Source: CAYSHJ01 sp964589725
GTDB taxonomy: Bacteria; Planctomycetota; Planctomycetia; Planctomycetales; Planctomycetaceae
NCBI GenBank assembly: GCA_964589725.1
Contig: CAZPUJ010000092.1
Span: 1-13,512, forward strand
Reading direction: 5' to 3'
Length of the DNA stretch: 13,512 nt
Shown here: positions 1 to 5,597 of the stretch, in pieces
Position numbering within the stretch: position 1 is the first letter of the stretch
Layout: every line of letters begins with the position of its first letter
Made by a program: the position numbers and the translations under genes
Notes under the pieces: generated by a model
What the model was told of the DNA's origin: nothing
Databases searched by the model: none
What the model saw: only the letters and a program-made list of their open reading frames with translations

Positions 1-255
1 CTCGTCCGCAATCCCAATCACCGCCCATCGCACGGGAGACTTGTCGTCACCCAACATCTGACTGACCGCTTTGCCGTCGCTGGTGATCATCACTCGCTGC
101 CCGGCTCCGGCTCCTAAGTTGTCCACACATAAGACCGGCTCGCCATCAGCCGCGCCCTTGGCATCCAGCGTCTGCACGACGAGCAGCTTCCAGCCGTTCA
201 TCGACGGATGCTTCACCGTCGAGGTCGCGTGACCGATGACTTTTCCAAGTTGCAT
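1..255 (-). CDS. BMC-P (EutN/CcmL family) pentameric shell protein, C-terminus cut by window edge
   Basis: BMC-P proteins form pentamers that cap the vertices of the icosahedral microcompartment shell. The reverse strand from an ATG at 255 reads 85 codons without a stop to the window edge, beginning MQLGKVIGHATSTVKHPSM and followed by a GWKLLVVQTL strand and, near the edge, VRWAVIGIAD. The MxLGKVxGxxxxTxKxxxLxGxKLLxV pattern and the late IGIVD-like strand are family hallmarks; only the last 5-15 residues should be missing. It is the last visible gene of the BMC operon. The ATG lies only 4 bases from the arm of the inverted repeat bracketing the four-helix-bundle gene, so its ribosome-binding region is made of repeat sequence and shows only a weak GGA. 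It is a different paralogue from the BMC-P gene at 2879-3187. Confidence 0.88.
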   Translation of the reverse strand, partial: MQLGKVIGHATSTVKHPSMNGWKLLVVQTLDAKGAADGEPVLCVDNLGAGAGQRVMITSDGKAVSQMLGDDKSPVRWAVIGIADE

Positions 256-259
256 GGCG

Positions 260-718
260 GTCCAGAGTTGAGAGTCCAGAGTCGAGAGCTATGCAAGAAT
301 CACGAATTCGCATCTTTGATCAGACTTGATCGCAACCCACTCTCCATGCGAGCGACCTCCACGGCCAAGTCATATAGAACTCGAAAGTCCTCATCGCTGA
401 GGAAGTGGCGACGCTTGGAGACAAACGTTTGTGAGACAACTTCCATGGTCGAGCCTTAGGCGATTTCGACAAACCGCGCGAAATCCTTGTTCGTCATTCG
501 GCCGGTGCCTTCAGCAATGTTCGACGAAATCGAAACAGCGGCTCGTCGCATTTGATTCGTGAGGCCAAAGCGTTCGTCAGCAGGAAACTGTGAAGTGACG
601 TCATAAACACGGTCGGCGAAGTCGAGTGCCTTTTGCCAAACGGCGAGATTCTCAAAGCGAAACCCCGACATGATTGTCTCCTGTCATAGCTCTGGACTCT
701 GGACTCTCAACTCTGGAC
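260..718. mobile_element. Putative element: four-helix-bundle gene bracketed by 34-bp inverted repeats
   Basis: Positions 260-293 and 685-718 are reverse complements of each other at 33 of 34 bases. Each arm is built from repeated CTCTGGA-like heptamers. Between them lies a single open frame of the S23/four-helix-bundle family. The unit sits exactly between the aldehyde dehydrogenase stop codon (718-720, sharing one base with the arm) and the BMC-P start codon at 255. Four-helix-bundle proteins of this family are known from intervening sequences of 23S rRNA genes, which are also stem-bounded. That this unit is or was mobile is inferred from its architecture; no target-site duplication is evident and no transposase is present. 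Confidence 0.5.
300..671 (-). pseudogene. Four-helix-bundle (S23/IVP-type) protein gene with an in-frame stop codon
   Basis: The frame starts at ATG 671 (MSGFRFENLAVWQKALDFAD) and runs 71 residues to a TAA at 456-458. The same frame then continues for 51 residues (GSTMEVVSQTFVSKRRHFL, then a LSDEDFRVLYDLA-type helix) to a TGA at 300-302. Joined, the 123 codons match the usual family length of about 115-125 residues and the usual order: LxVWQKAxxLAxxVY, then FPxxExFGLxxQMRRAAVSIxxNIAEG, then FxRFxxIAxGSxxE. The stop falls where the family commonly has Leu between IA and GS, so a TTA-to-TAA change is the simplest explanation. The first part could still be made as a truncated two-to-three-helix protein. 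Related proteins occur in 23S rRNA intervening sequences and as accessory proteins of diversity-generating retroelements; no reverse transcriptase is visible here. Confidence 0.72.
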
Positions 719-2139
719 TAGATGATTCTCAAATCATCCACCAACGTGCATCGCCGCTGCCTCGTGAATGTCAGCGGAGTCGTCACGCCTTCGCCTGTTG
801 GACCCGCGATGCTGAATGACAAATAGCCTTCGCCGCCCAAGCCGAGGCCCGCGCCGCAGGGGCCGTTCTTGATGAACAGAGTCGTGTCGAGTTCCTTGCC
901 CATGACGGTCATGTTGCGGACGTTGCGGCTGTGGATCAGGCTGGTGTGGCGGAAGCCGTGTTCGGCGTCCTTCGCCAAACGGATGCCTTCGTGGACGTCG
1001 CGGACTCGGATGAACGGGACGAACGGCATCATCTGCTCTTCGGGGACGAACGGGTTGTCGGTGTTGGTCTCGCCGAAGAGTAGCGTCGCACTGGCGGGAA
1101 TCTTCACACTGATCTGCTCGGCCAGAACGCTGGCGTCTTTGCCGATGAGGTCGCGGTTCAGGTGCCAGTGATCGCCCGGTTTCTCCGGTGGCGAGAATGC
1201 GACTTTCGTCATGCGATCCACTTCGGCAGCGTTCAAGCGATGTGCTCCGGCGCGGCTCATCTCGGACATCAGTTGGTCGAAGATCGTGTGAACGACGAAG
1301 ACTTCCTTCTCGCCGATGCAGAGCAAATTGTTGTCGTAGGCTCCGCCTTGGATGATCGACTTCGCGGCGATTTCGAGGTCGGCCGTTTCATCGACGACGA
1401 CTGGCGGATTACCCGGCCCGGCGACGATCGCTCGCTTGGTGGCTTGCAGAGCCGCCTTCGCGACACCCGGCCCGCCCGTCACGCACAGCAGACGGATGCC
1501 GCGATGAGCAAACAGCGCGGCGGCCGATTCGAGCGTCGGCTCGGAAACAATCGTGAAGAGGTTTTCCAGCCCGGTCGCTTCGTAGATCGCGCGGTTGATC
1601 CGCCGAGTCCCCTCGCACGCGATCAGCTTGCCGCTGGGATGCGGATTGAACACGACCGTGTTCCCCGCCGAGACCATGTTGACCACATTGCACGCCAGCG
1701 TCGGCAGCGAGTGCGTCACCGGCGTGACCGCTCCGATGACCCCGAACGGAGCCGCCTCAATCACCGCCAGCCCATGATCGCCGGAGAACACTTCCGATTT
1801 CATGAACTCCATGCCCGGCACGCGCCGCAGGAGTTGCAGCTTCTCGATCTTGTGATCGAGCCGCCCAATCGTGGTCTCCTTCATCTCGGCCGTGCCCAAC
1901 TCAACCGCCTGCGACACACACACCTGCCGCACGCACTCGATGGCCTTGGCCCGCACTTCGAGCGACGTCTGTCGCAACTTCTGAAACGCATCGTTCGCCG
2001 CCGCGACCGCATCATCGACGTTGGCAAACACGCCAAAGTCGCCGTTGCGCGGCTTCGACGGCGCGGAGAATCCATTTCGCTTTTGGAGTTGAGTGAGAAC
2101 TTCTTGAACGACCGCACGAATGGTGGCTTCTGTGGACAT
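718..2139 (-). CDS. CoA-acylating aldehyde dehydrogenase (PduP/EutE-type), BMC core enzyme
   Basis: Oxidises an aldehyde to the acyl-CoA with NAD+ and CoA inside the microcompartment lumen. The 473 residues match the length of PduP and EutE. Residues 1-21 (MSTEATIRAVVQEVLTQLQKRN) form an amphipathic helix followed by a Ser/Pro/Gly-rich linker, the layout of a BMC encapsulation peptide. The Rossmann-type segment APFGVIGAVTPVTHSLPT lies at 130-147, a TGGPGVAKAAL segment at 221-231, and the catalytic cysteine is Cys274 in GAYDNNLLCIGEKEV. By analogy with planctomycete fucose/rhamnose microcompartments the substrate is probably lactaldehyde, but the specificity cannot be read from sequence. The stop TAG (718-720) abuts the inverted repeat of the element downstream, and upstream a palindrome starts 7 bases before the ATG, leaving only a weak GAG as ribosome-binding site. 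Confidence 0.95.
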   Translation of the reverse strand: MSTEATIRAVVQEVLTQLQKRNGFSAPSKPRNGDFGVFANVDDAVAAANDAFQKLRQTSLEVRAKAIECVRQVCVSQAVELGTAEMKETTIGRLDHKIEKLQLLRRVPGMEFMKSEVFSGDHGLAVIEAAPFGVIGAVTPVTHSLPTLACNVVNMVSAGNTVVFNPHPSGKLIACEGTRRINRAIYEATGLENLFTIVSEPTLESAAALFAHRGIRLLCVTGGPGVAKAALQATKRAIVAGPGNPPVVVDETADLEIAAKSIIQGGAYDNNLLCIGEKEVFVVHTIFDQLMSEMSRAGAHRLNAAEVDRMTKVAFSPPEKPGDHWHLNRDLIGKDASVLAEQISVKIPASATLLFGETNTDNPFVPEEQMMPFVPFIRVRDVHEGIRLAKDAEHGFRHTSLIHSRNVRNMTVMGKELDTTLFIKNGPCGAGLGLGGEGYLSFSIAGPTGEGVTTPLTFTRQRRCTLVDDLRII

Positions 2140-2145
2140 ATCTCG

Positions 2146-2246
2146 TAGGTCAGGCTTTCTAGCCTGACCTCCTTGGGGTTGGATGGAGTGGGGGTTTTCG
2201 ATTCAACGTCAAACGCAAAGCGGGGCAGGCTGGAATGCCTGACCTA
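2146..2246. repeat. Inverted repeat filling the spacer between membrane protein and aldehyde dehydrogenase genes
   Basis: Arms 2146-2166 and 2226-2246 are reverse complements at 19 of 21 bases. The left arm region is itself a hairpin (10-bp stem 2147-2156/2161-2170, TTCT loop). The right arm contains the CTA at 2244-2246 that is the TAG stop codon of the upstream membrane protein gene. It lies within an operon, so it is not expected to be a full terminator, and no T-tract follows it. Confidence 0.75.
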
Positions 2247-2804
2247 GGACAACATCCGCTGCTGGTCTTCCAACCAGCGAGCCAATTTGAACTTCGTGGG
2301 AAAGTGGATCGCCATGACGCACAACAACGCTCCGACGACGGCTGGCGCAATCAGTGACTTCGTGATGATGAACGCGATCAAGTTGAAGAAGGCCGCCCCT
2401 TCAACCAAAGCCATCGCGATGATCATCTTGGTCTGAGCCACTCCAAGCAGCCGTCCAAACAGTTCCTTCGATCCGGTTGATGTCCCGTCCCGAGCCATCT
2501 TGGCAACGCCCTTCACTCCCGCCGCCGAGACCAATTTCGACATGACAAAACTCATCACGACGGCCCCCGCTGCGAACGCCATCGCGAGATACATGATGAT
2601 CTCGGATCCATTCTGAGCCGCTGCCGGCGGCTGCACTCCCGGCTGAGCCGCCGGAGCTTGGCCAAAGACGATGAAGCTCGCGACACCGGCAAAAGACAAC
2701 ACACCCGCGATCAGAGCACAGGCAATGATCTGCATGATTCGCAGTACCTTGTCCGGCTCCATCGCGGCGTATTGATCAGGCGTCATTTCTCGTTGCTGGG
2801 GCAT
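2244..2804 (-). CDS. Small multi-spanning membrane protein of unknown function in the BMC operon
   Basis: From ATG 2804 the product is 186 residues, with four hydrophobic segments at about 24-48, 69-92, 127-148 and 151-168. Between the second and third lies a Gly/Ala-rich polar segment (SAAGVKGVAKMARDG) and then QTKMIIAMALVEGAAFF with Glu135 inside the hydrophobic stretch. This polar-loop plus buried-carboxylate layout resembles the hairpin of F-type ATP synthase subunit c, but the GxGxG helix typical of subunit c is missing. I infer at most a distant relationship. An ATG at 2834 would add ten residues encoded inside a palindrome, so I prefer 2804, which leaves the palindrome wholly intergenic; a TTG extension to 3026 is rejected because it runs over the BMC-P gene. 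Its place between shell-protein and enzyme genes suggests a link with the microcompartment pathway, perhaps transport or membrane anchoring. Confidence 0.72.
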   Translation of the reverse strand: MPQQREMTPDQYAAMEPDKVLRIMQIIACALIAGVLSFAGVASFIVFGQAPAAQPGVQPPAAAQNGSEIIMYLAMAFAAGAVVMSFVMSKLVSAAGVKGVAKMARDGTSTGSKELFGRLLGVAQTKMIIAMALVEGAAFFNLIAFIITKSLIAPAVVGALLCVMAIHFPTKFKLARWLEDQQRMLS

Positions 2805-2818
2805 GACTTCGCGTTCCG

Positions 2819-2877
2819 TAGGTTGAGACTCCATCCCGACCGCTTTCACCGCACGGTCGGGACAGAGTCCCAACCTA
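2819..2877. repeat. Inverted repeat in the spacer between BMC-P and membrane protein genes
   Basis: Arms 2819-2842 and 2854-2877 are reverse complements at 21 of 24 bases, with an 11-base loop. The palindrome fits between the BMC-P stop (2879) and the preferred start of the membrane protein (2804). It has no T-tract typical of an intrinsic terminator. Confidence 0.75.
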
Positions 2878-2878
2878 T

Positions 2879-3187
2879 TCACTCCCCCTTGAACACCGTT
2901 TTGCCGTGAACCTGCACCGTGTCGACGATGCCGATGACCGTGCAGTCGATCGGCAGCGTTTTGGTTTCCGGCGTGAACCGAGCACTCGAACCTTGCACGC
3001 ACAACACGACTTGCCCCTCGCCGCATCCGAGTGGATCGACCGTGATAAACGTCCGCCCGGTCGGCTTGAGGCTGCTCGCATCCTTTTCATCGACCCGCAA
3101 CGGTTCGACGATCAGCAGCTTCTGGCCGACCATCGACTCGACCTTCTGCGTCGAAACCAAGCTGCCCGTGATGCGTCCGATAAACAT
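2879..3187 (-). CDS. BMC-P (EutN/CcmL family) pentameric shell protein
   Basis: Vertex protein of the microcompartment shell. The 102 residues from ATG 3187 begin MFIGRITGSLVSTQKVESMVGQ and continue KLLIVEPLRVD, with TFITVDPLGCGEGQVVLCVQG in the middle and a CTVIGIVDTV strand near the C-terminus. These are the EutN/CcmL beta-barrel signatures, and the length is typical (85-105). A longer reading to 3289 would translate the palindromic repeat upstream; the start at 3187 is preferred because an AGAGGA ribosome-binding site lies 9 bases before it. It is flanked by membrane protein and acetate kinase genes on the same strand. It is clearly different from the BMC-P at the window start, so the shell uses at least two pentamer paralogues. 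Confidence 0.93.
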   Translation of the reverse strand: MFIGRITGSLVSTQKVESMVGQKLLIVEPLRVDEKDASSLKPTGRTFITVDPLGCGEGQVVLCVQGSSARFTPETKTLPIDCTVIGIVDTVQVHGKTVFKGE

Positions 3188-3202
3188 GCCCGATGTCCTC
3201 TC

Positions 3203-3309
3203 ACCCCACCGGGCTTGCCCCGGTGGCTCGCGGGAGTTTGCACTACTGCATCGCAAAAAGTCGAAGTAGTGCAGAATCCCGCGAGCCACCGAGGCAAGCT
3301 CGGTGGGGT
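3203..3309. repeat. Long inverted repeat (family shared with 5036-5149) between acetate kinase and BMC-P genes
   Basis: Arms 3203-3247 and 3265-3309 are reverse complements at 41 of 45 bases around a 17-base loop. Both ends read ACCCCACCG. The same arm sequence recurs at 5036-5149. It occupies nearly the whole spacer between the kinase stop (3314) and the BMC-P start (3187). Confidence 0.85.
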
Positions 3310-3313
3310 TGCT

Positions 3314-4609
3314 TCATTTGCGAATAACCGCTTCCACGCTCTGCCGAGCAACGACGATTTCCTCGTTCGTCGGCAGAACCCAAATCTGCGTCTGGTTGTT
3401 GTCTGTCGAAATCTTCGCTTCCGATCCGCGTGGGATGCTGGCGTTCTTTGCCTCATCTAGTTCGATGCCGGCCCAACTCATGTTTCGACACACGCCGGAA
3501 CGGACCAGCGAACTGTTCTCGCCGATGCCGCCGCTGAAGACGATCGCGTCTGCTCCGCCAAGGATTGTTAGATACGCTCCGAGGTAGTGCCGGATCGACG
3601 CGATGAAGACGTCGAGCGCCAGCTTAGCTCGGACGTGTCCGTTGGCCGCTGCTTCTTCGAGGTCTCGCACGTCGGAACTCACTCCGCTGACTCCGAGCAG
3701 TCCTCCTTTGCTCGACAGTTCTTCGAGCACCTGCGCCAGCGTCTTGCCGCTCTTTCGCAGGATGATCGGCAACGCGAATGGGTCGAAGTCGCCAACCCGA
3801 TTGTTGTGCGGCAACCCGGTCTGTGGACTCATGCCGAGACTGTTCGCCAGCGACTTCCCGCCTCTCGCCGCACACAACGAGTTGCTTCCGCCGAGGTGGC
3901 AGGTGATGACTCGTAGGTCAGTCGCTCCGCGACTGATGTTCGCGCGGTTGACGTCCGATGCTCCGCCAACGTTCGTCGTGCGATCGACGTCTGTTGCGCG
4001 TTCGGAATGCGAGTCGCGGAGCGACTCGCCTACGAGCTGCGCGATCCGCGTGTTGAGATACCGATGGCTCGCACCGTGAAAGCCCCAACGTTGGATTTCG
4101 TACTCTTCGGACCACTCGTAAGGGATCGCGTAGAGCCTATTCTCGGGCGGAATCGTGTCGTGAAACGCCGTCTCCAGCGCGGCCACGAGCGGAATTTCTG
4201 GGAATGCCGACCGAAGCTGTCTCATCGCTTTCGCGTACATCGGATTATGAGCCGGAGCGATATCGGCGAGGTCTTCCATCTTCGCCAGTAGCGCGTCATC
4301 AACGATCCGTACGCCGCTGAGATTCCCCGCGAACACCGCCTTGAATCCGATCGCCGCGACCTCTGACACCGACTTCAAACAGCCGTACGCTCGATGCGTG
4401 AGTTGGTCGAGGCACATCCTCACCGCCGCCGCATGATCGCTGACCGGCTGAGTCGTTTCCTCTCGCTGCCCACCGATCTCGACAAAGCACGAACTCGCCC
4501 CCTGCCCGATGCGATCAATGCCTCCACGAGCAAGCTGCGACTCGTTCGTCATATCGAACAGCCGATACTTGAAGCTCGTGGAGCCAAGATTCGCGACGAG
4601 AATTTTCAT
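3314..4609 (-). CDS. ackA: Acetate/propionate kinase-family enzyme of the BMC operon, with in-frame repeat insertion
   Basis: ASKHA-fold kinase expected to convert an acyl-phosphate from PduL plus ADP to carboxylate plus ATP. From ATG 4609 the product is 431 residues, starting MKILVANLGSTSFKYRLFD with the NxGSxSxK phosphate motif. Also visible are APAHNP (118-123), TAFHDTIP (147-154), RWGFHGASHRY (174-184), CHLGGSNS (237-244), NNRVGDFDP (269-277) and SGGIGENS (359-366). Two departures are notable. The usual HRVVHGG acetate-pocket motif reads FKAVFAG (89-95), and the Asp of the DTAFH motif is Glu146. Residues about 195-233 form an extra segment encoded by a palindromic repeat (3911-4035). The start at 4642 is rejected because the extra 11 residues derive from another palindrome. 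The symbol reflects the family; the true substrate may be lactyl- or propionyl-phosphate. Confidence 0.9.
   Translation of the reverse strand: MKILVANLGSTSFKYRLFDMTNESQLARGGIDRIGQGASSCFVEIGGQREETTQPVSDHAAAVRMCLDQLTHRAYGCLKSVSEVAAIGFKAVFAGNLSGVRIVDDALLAKMEDLADIAPAHNPMYAKAMRQLRSAFPEIPLVAALETAFHDTIPPENRLYAIPYEWSEEYEIQRWGFHGASHRYLNTRIAQLVGESLRDSHSERATDVDRTTNVGGASDVNRANISRGATDLRVITCHLGGSNSLCAARGGKSLANSLGMSPQTGLPHNNRVGDFDPFALPIILRKSGKTLAQVLEELSSKGGLLGVSGVSSDVRDLEEAAANGHVRAKLALDVFIASIRHYLGAYLTILGGADAIVFSGGIGENSSLVRSGVCRNMSWAGIELDEAKNASIPRGSEAKISTDNNQTQIWVLPTNEEIVVARQSVEAVIRK
3911..4035. repeat. Palindromic repeat inserted in frame inside the acetate kinase gene
   Basis: Arms 3911-3934 and 4012-4035 are reverse complements at 22 of 24 bases, and each contains a small hairpin (AGTCGC/GCGACT with a three-base loop). 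The interior codes, on the minus strand, for a 12-residue tandem repeat: RATDVDRTTNVG, GASDVNRANISR, then GATDLRV. The segment falls between a helix ending RIAQL and the conserved strand RVITCHLGGS, where kinases of this family have only a short turn. The reading frame stays open through it. Confidence 0.8.
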
Positions 4610-4630
4610 GACGACATCCGTGGCGACTTC

Positions 4631-4720
4631 GTTTAACCGCATGCCGCAGGCGCGCGCGTCGAGTGGCGGTTGAAGTTCAACTTTGCAACCGATGTGCGTG
4701 CCTGCGGCGTGCGGTTAAAC
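4631..4720. repeat. Inverted repeat between BMC-H and acetate kinase genes
   Basis: Arms 4631-4660 and 4691-4720 are reverse complements at 26 of 30 bases, and both ends read GTTTAACCGCA. It fills the spacer between the BMC-H stop (4734) and the kinase start (4609). Confidence 0.8.
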
Positions 4721-4733
4721 AACGGAGCGAGCC

Positions 4734-5003
4734 TTAGACAAAATGCTCCAACAAACTTTCCCCCGGCCGCGCGATCAAGTGAGCCGACACAAGTTCGCCC
4801 ACCTTCGAGGCCGCTGCTGCTCCCGCATCGACGGCCGCTCGCACTGAGCCGACGTCGCCGCGTATGATCGTGGTGACGTAAGCACCGCCGATCTGGATTT
4901 GCTTCACCAAGCTGACGTTGGCCGCCTTCAGCATCGCATCCGATGCCTCGATCTGTGCGACCAAGCCCTTGGTTTCGATGAGTCCGATTGCTTCACCCTT
5001 CAT
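4734..5003 (-). CDS. BMC-H hexameric shell protein (first of two paralogues)
   Basis: Forms the flat hexameric tiles of the microcompartment shell. The 89 residues are a single BMC domain (Pfam PF00936): EAIGLIETKGLVAQIEASDA at 4-23, AMLKAANV at 23-30, the pore-lining loop around QIGGAYVTTIIRGDV, and the AAVDAGAAAASKVGELV helix at about 56-72. The length is minimal for the family. A strong AGGTGA ribosome-binding site lies 6 bases before the ATG at 5003. It is followed by the kinase gene and preceded by the second BMC-H gene. Confidence 0.96.
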   Translation of the reverse strand: MKGEAIGLIETKGLVAQIEASDAMLKAANVSLVKQIQIGGAYVTTIIRGDVGSVRAAVDAGAAAASKVGELVSAHLIARPGESLLEHFV

Positions 5004-5035
5004 GACTATTCACCTGCTTTCAAAATGGAAGTCAC

Positions 5036-5149
5036 ACCCCACCGGGCTTGTCCCGTTGGTTTCCAGGATTTTGCACTACTCATCCACGCCACCGCGGCCG
5101 TTCAAGTAGTGCAGAGTCCCGCAAGCCACCGGGGCAAGCCCAGTGGGGT
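5036..5149. repeat. Long inverted repeat (same family as 3203-3309) between the two BMC-H genes
   Basis: Arms 5036-5080 and 5105-5149 are reverse complements at about 37 of 45 bases around a 24-base loop, with ACCCCAC and TGCACTACT ends as in the copy at 3203-3309. It separates the two BMC-H genes. Confidence 0.83.
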
Positions 5150-5160
5150 TTGTGTTCGCG

Positions 5161-5469
5161 TTACCCCGCTGCTTTGCTGCCCGCCTTCGGTCCCGGCAGA
5201 ACCGCGGCGAGTTCTTCGTGCGGGCGAGGAATGACCTGCACGCTGACGACTTCGCCGATTTTGCTGGCGGCGGCCGCTCCGGCGTCGATCGCGGCCTTCA
5301 CGGCGGCGACGTCTCCCACCACAAACGCCGTGACCAAGCCGCTGCCGACTTTGTCCCAGCCGATCATCTGCACGTTGGCCGCTTTCAACATTGCGTCCAC
5401 CGCCTCGATCAAGCAGACCAGACCTTTGGTCTCGATCATCCCCAACGCTTCTGACACTTTCGCTGCCAT
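5161..5469 (-). CDS. BMC-H hexameric shell protein (second paralogue)
   Basis: A single BMC domain (PF00936) of 102 residues: EALGMIETKGLVCLIEAVDA at 7-26, AMLKAANV, the pore region around VGSGLVTAFVVGDV, and AAIDAGAAAASKIGEVV. A C-terminal tail of about 20 residues (ending PGPKAGSKAAG) goes beyond the core domain and is absent from the other BMC-H. The pore-loop residues differ from those of the neighbour (GSG versus GGA), so the two hexamers may pass different metabolites; that is inference. A GGGAGA ribosome-binding site stands 8 bases before the ATG. Confidence 0.96.
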   Translation of the reverse strand: MAAKVSEALGMIETKGLVCLIEAVDAMLKAANVQMIGWDKVGSGLVTAFVVGDVAAVKAAIDAGAAAASKIGEVVSVQVIPRPHEELAAVLPGPKAGSKAAG

Positions 5470-5500
5470 GAACTTTCTCCCGTAGTTGCGAACCTATTGT

Positions 5501-5578
5501 TTGTCTCTCCCTCGCCCCCCGCCCCCTCGCCCCCTCAGATGAAAAGGGGAAGAGGGGGAAAGAAGGAGAGGGGGAGAA
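5501..5578. repeat. Pyrimidine-then-purine imperfect palindrome between BMC-H and PduL genes
   Basis: The plus strand shows a C/T-rich tract (about 5501-5536) followed by a G/A-rich tract (about 5540-5578) that pair imperfectly, with a CCCCT-AGGGG core around CAGATGAA. It is less regular than the other spacer palindromes, so exact arm limits are uncertain. Confidence 0.5.
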
Positions 5579-5597
5579 GTGACTCAGACTAACTTTC

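Noticed and set aside
208..459. Plus-strand frame of 83 codons near the window start
   Set aside because: It crosses the BMC-P start, a repeat arm and the four-helix-bundle gene antisense; it has no recognisable features.
456..671. Four-helix-bundle protein as a diversity-generating retroelement accessory (Avd-type) protein
   Set aside because: There is no reverse transcriptase, template repeat or variable repeat in the window; resemblance to the S23/IVP group is enough to explain it.
1162..2148. Long plus-strand open frame of 328 codons
   Set aside because: It is antisense to the aldehyde dehydrogenase, with an Arg/His/Asp-rich composition typical of a shadow frame in GC-rich DNA.
2805..3026. 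N-terminal extension of the membrane protein to a start at 3026 or 2834
   Set aside because: The longer form overlaps the BMC-P gene in another frame; the 2834 start adds ten residues encoded by a palindrome.
3188..3289. N-terminal extension of the BMC-P protein to 3289
   Set aside because: The added residues are translated from the palindromic repeat; the family starts at MFIGRITG, and a ribosome-binding site precedes that ATG.
3203..5149. Repeats read as a CRISPR array
   Set aside because: There are only two related copies, each a long palindrome, separated by genes; there are no regular spacers and no cas genes.
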